A stretch of DNA of 47,953 bases from Ectothiorhodospiraceae bacterium (GTDB taxonomy: Bacteria > Pseudomonadota > Gammaproteobacteria > Nitrococcales > Aquisalimonadaceae). The notes beneath the pieces were generated by a model, which was not told the DNA's origin, made no database searches, and saw only the letters and a program-made list of their open reading frames with translations. The stretch's first letter is position 1. The number at the start of each line of letters is the position of its first letter. Below are positions 42,395-47,953 of this stretch, piece by piece. Position numbers and translations under genes: made by a program. Location of the stretch: the NCBI GenBank assembly GCA_020831845.1, contig JAFIFV010000039.1, forward strand, positions 1 to 47,953, given 5' to 3'.

Positions 42395-42440
42395 ATGTTG
42401 ACGGCGTTAACTTAAGGCCTTAAGTTAACGCCGTCAACAT
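42395..42440. promoter_or_regulatory. Perfect 46-bp palindrome, probable TetR operator
   Basis: Each 23-base half reads inward as ATGTTGACGGCGTTAACTTA with AGG, and its exact reverse complement follows with no loop. The core TTGACGGCGTTAA is a typical TetR-family half-operator. The site lies 18 bases from the tetR start and 21 bases from the DoxX start, so one bound dimer or a pair could control both promoters. Confidence 0.85.
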
Positions 42441-42460
42441 TTGAAAAACAGGTGACAGTC

Positions 42461-42982
42461 ATGAGTTTTCTGCTTTTGATGGCGTTGCTTGCCGGTTTCT
42501 CCTGGCTGTCATGCCGATTACTGGCCTGGCGTGAAGGACTGCGCACGCACATGCGGATCGGCGCCGCTGGAGCATTCCTGTTCACCGGCGTGGATCATTT
42601 CCTCAATGCCGAGGAACGCTACGTACCGATGATGCCCGCGTTCTTCGAGCCGTTCAGCCTCCAATTAGTCTGGTTGACGGGTGCTGCCGAGCTCGCCGGC
42701 GCCGCTGGACTACTGCTGCCGCTGGCGGTCTACAGGAAGCTGGGGCTTCCCGATCTGCGCTACTGGGCCGGGGTCGGACTAGCGGTCATGCTGGCCGTGG
42801 TGGTGATTGCGAATATCAATGTGGCCATCCAGGGTACGGGCGTTGCGGGGATCGGTCTGGGTAGCTGGTACTTCTGGCTGCGCCCTTTTTTCCAGCCATT
42901 GATCATTCTATGGGTGTTGTATGCTGCCGGCGTGATAGGCCGGCAGCGCAACATGATCGCCTTCGAGCGGGTGCAGGAATGA
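42461..42982 (+). CDS. DoxX-like membrane protein
   Basis: The protein has 173 residues with four hydrophobic helices in DoxX-like order: SFLLLMALLAGFSWLSCRLL, RIGAAGAFLFTGVDHFLNA, LVWLTGAAELAGAAGLLLPL and VGLAVMLAVVVIANINVA, with the Gly-rich third helix seen in the family. It is an inner-membrane protein, sometimes part of thiosulfate- or quinone-linked redox. ATG 42461 has AGGTGA five bases before; GTG 42452 is an alternative. It is first in the operon controlled by the palindrome, and its stop overlaps the hydrolase start. Confidence 0.85.
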   Translation: MSFLLLMALLAGFSWLSCRLLAWREGLRTHMRIGAAGAFLFTGVDHFLNAEERYVPMMPAFFEPFSLQLVWLTGAAELAGAAGLLLPLAVYRKLGLPDLRYWAGVGLAVMLAVVVIANINVAIQGTGVAGIGLGSWYFWLRPFFQPLIILWVLYAAGVIGRQRNMIAFERVQE

Positions 42983-43851
42983 AACGAACCGGTTTCGAGC
43001 GGGGCGCAGTCGCGGTCCCGGGTGGGTCGCTGGATTACCTGATCGAGGGCAGCGGCCACACTGTCCTGGTGCCGGGGTCTGTCGTCTACTATCCCAGAAC
43101 CTTCTCCGATCATCTCCGCAGTCATTGCCGGCTGATTCATGCCGACCTCCGCCATTTTTCCGCGAACAGTGTCGCCGGTGGGGCGACGCTGACACTGGAT
43201 ACCTACATCGCGGATATCGAAGAGATTCGAGCCGCACTGGCCCTGGAGCGATTCGTGTTGCTCGGCCACTCCCATCACGGGAATCTCGCGCTGGAATATG
43301 CCCGGCAGTATCCGCAGCGGGTATCGCACCTGGTCATGGTCGGCTCGCCGCCCTGTACCGCGGAGTTCGCGTTACATGCCGGGGAAGAGTACTGGCAGGC
43401 GCACGCGAGCCGGGAGCGGAAGAGGGTGATGCAGCGGAATCGCATTGCCCGGCGACAGGCTTCCGTGGCGGACTACTCGCCGGGTGCGGCCTTCATCGCC
43501 GATTATCTCGCCGATGCGCCCAGATACTGGTTCGACATGCGGCGGGATGCGGCGTTTCTGTGGCAGGGCGTGCCCATCGATAGCCAAGCGCTCCGGGCGT
43601 TCCGGACGTTTTTCTCGGGCGATTATGCCTTTGGCTGGGATCCCGCACGAATGCCCATGCCGGTGCTGGTGGTCATGGGCAAGCACGATTACGTGGTGCC
43701 ACATCATCTCTGGGACGCCGTGGTACGTATGAGACCGCAGGTACGCTACCATCTGTTCGGGCGAAGCGGCCATACGCCGCAGTTGGAGCAGCCGGCGATC
43801 TTTGATCGGGTGCTGCTGGAATTCCTGGGATCAACTAGGCGAGGAAACTGA
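42979..43851 (+). CDS. Alpha/beta hydrolase
   Basis: The protein has 290 residues. The nucleophile elbow is [15 protein letters not shown] near residue 96, so the nucleophile is Ser in GHSHHG, an unusual variant of the GxSxG motif also seen in some prolyl-peptidase-like hydrolases. The acid Asp is likely in [11 protein letters not shown] and the His in [15 protein letters not shown], both near the C-terminus. It should hydrolyse an ester, amide or lactone; the substrate is unknown. The start overlaps the DoxX stop by ATGA, and the SDR gene begins two bases after its stop. Confidence 0.9.
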   Translation: MKRTGFERGAVAVPGGSLDYLIEGSGHTVLVPGSVVYYPRTFSDHLRSHCRLIHADLRHFSANSVAGGATLTLDTYIADIEEIRAALALERFVLLGHSHHGNLALEYARQYPQRVSHLVMVGSPPCTAEFALHAGEEYWQAHASRERKRVMQRNRIARRQASVADYSPGAAFIADYLADAPRYWFDMRRDAAFLWQGVPIDSQALRAFRTFFSGDYAFGWDPARMPMPVLVVMGKHDYVVPHHLWDAVVRMRPQVRYHLFGRSGHTPQLEQPAIFDRVLLEFLGSTRRGN

Positions 43852-43853
43852 CA

Positions 43854-44606
43854 ATGACCGAGCGGGTGGCATTGGTGACGGGCGCAGGAACCGGGATAGG
43901 TCGTGCCGTGGCGCTGGCGTTTCTGAAGGCGGGATATCGCGTGGTGCTGGCCGGACGCCGTGGCGAGGCGCTGGAGGAGACGCAGTCGCTGGCTGGCGAT
44001 CTCGCCGCACACTCCATCGCTGTGCCTACCGATGTGCGCAGGCCGGAGTCGGTGAAAGGCCTGTTCGAGAAAACGCGGCAGACCTACGGACGGCTGGACG
44101 TGCTGTTCAACAACGCCGGCACCGGTGCCCCGCCCAAGCCACTGGAAGAGCTGACCGTGGAGCAGTGGCAGGCGGTGGTGGATACCAACCTGACCGGGCC
44201 GTTCCTGTGTACCCAGGAAGCCTTCCGCATCATGAAGGAACAGACCCCTCGTGGCGGGCGCATCATCAACAACGGTTCGATTTCCGCCCACGCACCCAGG
44301 CCCAATTCGGCGCCGTATACATCCACCAAGCACGCCATCACCGGGCTGACTCGTTCCACCTCGCTGGACGGACGCAAGTACGACATTGCCTGCGGACAGA
44401 TCGACATCGGCAATGCTGCCACCGATATGGCCAAGCCGATGATGAAGGGCGTGCCGCAGCCCAATGGCGACATCGTGCCGGAAGCGGTGATGGACGTCAG
44501 TCACGTGGCTGATGCCGTGTTGCACATGGCCAGCCTGCCACTGGAGGCAAACGTCCAGTTCATGACCATCATGGCCACCAAGATGCCGTTTGTCGGCCGT
44601 GGCTGA
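43854..44606 (+). CDS. Short-chain dehydrogenase/reductase
   Basis: The protein has 250 residues. The classical SDR motifs are complete: cofactor loop [23 protein letters not shown], the catalytic Ser in NNGSISAH, and PYTSTKHAI giving the Tyr-x3-Lys pair. The residues after strand two (AGRRGEALE) include Arg-Arg, which favours NADP. It would oxidise or reduce an alcohol or carbonyl. It follows the hydrolase by two bases, and the DoxX-hydrolase-SDR set is under the same TetR palindrome. The order suggests degradation of a hydrophobic ester or ketone, an inference. Confidence 0.93.
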   Translation: MTERVALVTGAGTGIGRAVALAFLKAGYRVVLAGRRGEALEETQSLAGDLAAHSIAVPTDVRRPESVKGLFEKTRQTYGRLDVLFNNAGTGAPPKPLEELTVEQWQAVVDTNLTGPFLCTQEAFRIMKEQTPRGGRIINNGSISAHAPRPNSAPYTSTKHAITGLTRSTSLDGRKYDIACGQIDIGNAATDMAKPMMKGVPQPNGDIVPEAVMDVSHVADAVLHMASLPLEANVQFMTIMATKMPFVGRG

Positions 44607-44628
44607 GCGAGCGTCGGGCCTGCGTTTC

Positions 44629-44692
44629 AGGAAGCGCTGAAGTATTCACGCTGCCGCGTTACGGTCAGATTTTTCGCGTTGCGGCCGGGCGC
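44629..44692 (+). repeat. Partial copy of the MITE-like repeat
   Basis: AGGAAGCGCTGAAGTATTCA, then CGCGTTACGGTCAGATTTTT and CGCGTTGCGGCCGGGCGC, follow the left half of the copies at 128 and 12034 in order, with substitutions. The right terminus is absent. It starts 23 bases after the SDR stop, in the gap before the TAXI gene, and continues into the leader of that gene. Confidence 0.65.
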
Positions 44693-44800
44693 AAATTTCC
44701 GTACCGCACAATAATTTCCATGCTGTGGCCAGTGGTGAAGGCCGGGGTATGGTGCTAGTTTCAGAGTTCATAAGAATAATTGTCTTTGTGGAGGAGTCAC

Positions 44801-45835
44801 ATGTTGTCAACCAAGAACCGTTTGTACAGTTCCGTTCTTGCCGTCGGTGTCGCAGTCGGCTTGAGTCTTGCATCCATCCAACCGACGGAGGCCCGCGAAA
44901 ACCTGCGTTTCGCCACGTCGAACGTTGGCTCCTACGGCTACGCCGTCGGCAATGTGATATCGGATGTGCTGCAGCGCAATCTGGGCCGGGATTACGCTCT
45001 GGTGGTCCAGCCCTATCCGTCCACGACCGGTGCCATGCGCTCGGTGATGGACGGCGACGGTGAGTTCGGCTACACGGCCGACGTGGGTATGCGTGGCCTG
45101 TACGATGGCGATCGCCCCTACGACTTCGAGCCTCGCAGGGGACGGTTGGTGCACACCTTGTACGTCTATCCCATGGAAACGTTCATGCTGGTGCCGTCCC
45201 GCATTGCTGACCGTTATGAATCCTATGCCGATTTCGACGGCCAGCCGATATTCTTCACCCCTGCGGGTTTCATGAACTGGCTCAACATGCGGCGCATCTT
45301 CGATGCCCTCGGCTACGAGTTCAATCACGTGGAAATCGACAGCGCTACGGTGGCTGATGCGTTCGAGGCCGGCACCATCATCGGTTCCGCTGGCTACACC
45401 ACTGCGGGCGTGTCCCTGCCCACTTACTGGCGGGAAGCGGAGCTGCGCACCGAGCTCACGGCGATCAACCCCTCCGACGAGGAGATGGAAAAACTGCGGG
45501 AAGCGGGGCTGGCACCGATGGAAGTGGACCCGGAGGACGCCTTCAGCCAGGAAGTGGGCGTGGACAAGATCTGGGGGGTGCCCATCTACTTCGCCTACAA
45601 CGTCCGCGCGGACATGGATGCGGAACTGATGGAGCGGGTGCTCGAGATCCTGCACGAGAATGTGGATGCCCTGGTTGAAGGGGACCCCGGCTTCCGCCCG
45701 CTGGCGAACGACTTCGTCGGCACCCAGGCCGCCGGCATTGCCGCAAACCCGGACATCCCGGTGCATCCTGGCCTGGCGAACTTCCTGAAGAAGCACGACG
45801 CCTGGAACGACGACTGGACGATTGCCGAGCAGTAG
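44801..45835 (+). CDS. TAXI-family TRAP transporter solute-binding protein
   Basis: The protein has 344 residues. A signal peptide covers about 1-31 (LYSSVLAVGVAVGLSLAS, cleavage near TEARE). The mature part begins LRFATSNVGSYGYAVGNVIS, the first strand of TAXI-type binding proteins. Further blocks include FGYTADVGMRGLYDG, YVYPMETFMLVPS and EVGVDKIWGVPIYFAYN, and the C-terminal helix pair ends HPGLANFLKKHDAW. It binds a carboxylate or glutamate-like solute in the periplasm and delivers it to the fused permease encoded next. GGAGGAG precedes ATG 44801. Confidence 0.93.
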   Translation: MLSTKNRLYSSVLAVGVAVGLSLASIQPTEARENLRFATSNVGSYGYAVGNVISDVLQRNLGRDYALVVQPYPSTTGAMRSVMDGDGEFGYTADVGMRGLYDGDRPYDFEPRRGRLVHTLYVYPMETFMLVPSRIADRYESYADFDGQPIFFTPAGFMNWLNMRRIFDALGYEFNHVEIDSATVADAFEAGTIIGSAGYTTAGVSLPTYWREAELRTELTAINPSDEEMEKLREAGLAPMEVDPEDAFSQEVGVDKIWGVPIYFAYNVRADMDAELMERVLEILHENVDALVEGDPGFRPLANDFVGTQAAGIAANPDIPVHPGLANFLKKHDAWNDDWTIAEQ

Positions 45836-45852
45836 CCGCCGGCTCTCACGGT

Positions 45853-45896
45853 GCGGGACGGGAATTGGAGCGCTCCATTTCCCGCCCCGCCTTTCT
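45853..45896 (+). terminator. Strong hairpin between TAXI binding protein and permease genes
   Basis: GCGGGACGGGAATTGGAG (45853-45870) pairs with CTCCATTTCCCGCCCCGC (45873-45890), 16 of 18 positions, followed by CTTTCT. It lies in the 86-base gap between two genes of one transporter. A partial terminator or 3' stabiliser that keeps binding-protein mRNA more abundant than permease mRNA is the likely role. Confidence 0.65.
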
Positions 45897-45921
45897 CGTT
45901 CCTGATTAGCGGGAGCTGCCC

Positions 45922-47953
45922 GTGGTTGCCATCAAGAACATCGTTTCGCTCCGTAACATCACGTTCGTCTTTTCCTGCCTGCTGCTTGGCACCTTGCTGC
46001 ACTATTTCTTCACCGGTTCGGGAGGTCCGCGTTTCCTGGCAGTGAAGTTGGTGCCGCTCGCGTTCATTATCCAGATTCTGGTCCTGTACCAGTCCCAGTA
46101 TCTTTACCAGCGCCTGCCCGCGATGGCGAATCACCTGCTGGTGCTGATATATGTGGGCATCTGTGCCTATGCGTTCGGGTACATGGTGACGGAATACGAG
46201 GAGATCGCCATCTGGCGGCAGGCTGCCTACACGCAGCATGACTACATCGTCGGGCTGTTGATGTTCCTGCTGGTGATGGAACTCTCCCGCCTGATCCACC
46301 CGGTTCTGTTCTGGGTGAACCTCGTTCTGATCTTCTACACCATCTGGGGGTACCTCAGCCCCATCGATTTCTTCTGGCACCCCGGTGTGTCCTTCTACCG
46401 GGTGGTGACCTCCAGCACCGTGGAGTTTTCCACCGGGGTGTATGGTCGCTACGCACAACTGGCGCTGACACTGATCGCGGCTTTCCTGCTACTGGCGGCC
46501 GCAGCCAGCGGTTTCGGGGCGCAGAGGGCGCTGGTGAACGTGATGCGTCGAATCGCCGGGCGCTCGCGCCACACTGTGCCGCAGACCGCGGTGCTGGCCT
46601 CGGTGACGGTGGGCATGGTGAGCGGCTCCGGTTCCGCCAATACCGCCGTGACAGGCAGCTTCACCATCCCGCTGATGCAGCGCTACGGCGTTCCGGGAGT
46701 GTTTGCCGGTGCCGTGGAGACCGCCGCGTCCATGGGCGGTCTGATCATGCCGCCGTTGATGGCCGTGGCCGGCTTCCTGATGGCCGAATTCCTGGGTGTG
46801 CCCTACTGGGACGTGGTGGTCCGTGGTTTCGCGGTAGCCTTTGTCTACTTCGCCTCGCTGATACTCGCCGTCTACCTGCTGAGCGTGCGCCTGTTGCCAA
46901 CGACACCGATCGAGCCGCCGGTGGTCCCATTGTACGACTGGGTACGCTCGGCGATTTTCTTCTCGGGCATCATTTTCCTGATTCTGCTGATGAGCACCTA
47001 CGGCGTGGGGGCGATGCGTGCCGCATTGTGGACCGCGGCCATGATCTTCGGCCTGCTGTTCCTGGCATGGATGGCGTTCAAGTACCTGCTCCGAGACGAA
47101 GCACTGCGCGGCGAGAGTCTGTTGGGCAACGTGCGCGTGGCCATAGAGACCCATGCCGAGATGACCGCCTATCTCACCTTGCTGATGGCTGTTCTGGGGG
47201 TGATGATCGGGCTGTTCACCGTCACCGGATTCATTACCCGCATGGGTGGCCTGTTGCTGGCAGTGGGGGATTTCCACATCATCGCCACCATCATCATGGC
47301 GTGGATCTTCGGCTGGCTGGTCGGGACCGGCCTCCCGCCCACCGCGACCTATATCATTGTGGCGGTGATCATCGTGCCTCCGCTGCGAACGCTGGGCATC
47401 GATCCGTGGGTGGCACACTTCTTCGCCTTCCTGCTGGCCATCTGGGGCGAATTGTCGCCGCCCACATCACTCACGGCGGCGGTGGCTTCGCGTATCGCCA
47501 ACGCGTCGTTCATGCGCACCATGTGGGAGGCGCTCAAGATCTGTCTGCCCATCACGGTGATGTCCTTCGCGATCTTCGTGCGCTCCGACATGGTGGTGAA
47601 TCCCGGCTGGGATCAGATCATCGATACCCTGTTGGTGGCGGTGGGCACCTGCGGCGTCACTTACGCAGTGTTTGGCCGGTTCTTCAGCGGATTCGGCCCC
47701 AACCTTGCGTTTCGCGTGACCCTGGCGCTGATCTCGGCAATCGTCGTGTTCCATCCCAGTGATGCCTATGCCATTGTCGCCGGAGCCGTCGTGTTGCCCC
47801 TGCTGGTGATCGGTGTGATGCGCCACAAGATCCTGGCGCCCTCCAAGGCGGTTATCGAGGCTGATGCAACGGGAGGGAGGACCAGGCCTGAGGAGCTCCC
47901 AAACGATGAGATTTTGGTGATGTCACAGGCATGCACGCGAACCAAAAACACGA
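45922..47953 (+). CDS. TRAP transporter fused permease (4TM + 12TM), 3' end outside window
   Basis: At least 677 residues are open to the end of the window, with no stop. The first part (about 1-180) has four to six helices (NITFVFSCLLLGTLLHYF, LLVLIYVGICAYAFGYMV), as in the small DctQ-type subunit. The remainder is the large DctM-type subunit with signatures VGMVSGSGSANTAVTGSFTI, ETAASMGGLIMPPLMAV and LVGTGLPPTATYIIVAVI, and LSPPTSLTAAVASRIA near 515. Fusion of both permease parts is usual for TAXI systems. The start is GTG 45922 with GGGAG seven bases before. It follows the TAXI gene by 86 bases. Its final residues (after about 640) are not recognisably conserved. Confidence 0.9.
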   Translation, partial: MVAIKNIVSLRNITFVFSCLLLGTLLHYFFTGSGGPRFLAVKLVPLAFIIQILVLYQSQYLYQRLPAMANHLLVLIYVGICAYAFGYMVTEYEEIAIWRQAAYTQHDYIVGLLMFLLVMELSRLIHPVLFWVNLVLIFYTIWGYLSPIDFFWHPGVSFYRVVTSSTVEFSTGVYGRYAQLALTLIAAFLLLAAAASGFGAQRALVNVMRRIAGRSRHTVPQTAVLASVTVGMVSGSGSANTAVTGSFTIPLMQRYGVPGVFAGAVETAASMGGLIMPPLMAVAGFLMAEFLGVPYWDVVVRGFAVAFVYFASLILAVYLLSVRLLPTTPIEPPVVPLYDWVRSAIFFSGIIFLILLMSTYGVGAMRAALWTAAMIFGLLFLAWMAFKYLLRDEALRGESLLGNVRVAIETHAEMTAYLTLLMAVLGVMIGLFTVTGFITRMGGLLLAVGDFHIIATIIMAWIFGWLVGTGLPPTATYIIVAVIIVPPLRTLGIDPWVAHFFAFLLAIWGELSPPTSLTAAVASRIANASFMRTMWEALKICLPITVMSFAIFVRSDMVVNPGWDQIIDTLLVAVGTCGVTYAVFGRFFSGFGPNLAFRVTLALISAIVVFHPSDAYAIVAGAVVLPLLVIGVMRHKILAPSKAVIEADATGGRTRPEELPNDEILVMSQACTRTKNT

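Overview
The window reads as chromosome of a GC-rich gammaproteobacterium. The evidence is a type II secretin, a type VI secretion spike/effector island, a TAXI-type TRAP transporter, a gammaproteobacterial-looking gene complement and Shine-Dalgarno sites of the AGGAG type. A halophilic or soda-lake lineage is possible, but the sequence does not let me name a genus. I found no rRNA, tRNA, CRISPR array, integrase or transposase gene.

Layout. (1) 1-3955: small accessory genes (an interrupted tautomerase, a C39-like protein, two VOC proteins, an AraC regulator, DUF1801, a YdhR-like monooxygenase) mixed with gene fragments and copies of a short repeat. (2) 4049-6436, minus strand: a SLAC1/TDT-type transporter followed by a dihydrolipoyl-dehydrogenase-like flavoprotein. 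(3) 6798-16401: a signalling and lipid block. A frameshifted exported protein, a cupredoxin, a membrane class III nucleotide cyclase and a two-CNB-domain patatin phospholipase form a plus-strand operon. It converges on a CNB-domain methyltransferase, which is divergent from a translationally coupled FAD oxidoreductase and cyclopropane-synthase-type methyltransferase. (4) 16432-18665: a LysR regulator divergent from an AhpD-like protein and a PNPOx-fold flavoprotein. (5) 18869-27069: mostly small, singly transcribed-looking enzymes (SDR, CYTH, NTF2-like, GNAT, GFA, VOC, DUF1801, DUF5675, deaminase, DUF1428, YciI). (6) 27274-36148: secretin GspD, MOSC protein, metallothionein, phosphoribosyltransferase, AraC regulator, outer-membrane barrel, SRPBCC protein, phosphoketolase and a small membrane protein. 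(7) 36498-40922, minus strand: VgrG, PAAR-toxin and two duplicated putative immunity genes. (8) 41309-44606: GFA protein, then a TetR regulator divergent from a DoxX / alpha-beta hydrolase / SDR operon across a perfect 46-bp palindrome. (9) 44801-end: TAXI solute-binding protein and fused TRAP permease, the latter cut by the window end.

A short non-autonomous repeat with a roughly 21-24 bp terminal inverted repeat occurs throughout. One 272-bp insertion splits the tautomerase gene precisely, with AAGGA on both sides. A 134-bp copy sits exactly between the convergent patatin and methyltransferase genes. Degenerate copies or single termini occur at 2647, 21784, 35732, 41761 and 44629, several touching stop codons.

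The two most interesting functional units are the cyclase / CNB-patatin / CNB-methyltransferase / acyl-chain-modifying block (possibly cyclic-nucleotide-controlled lipid remodelling) and the VgrG-PAAR-toxin module with two mosaic immunity paralogues.
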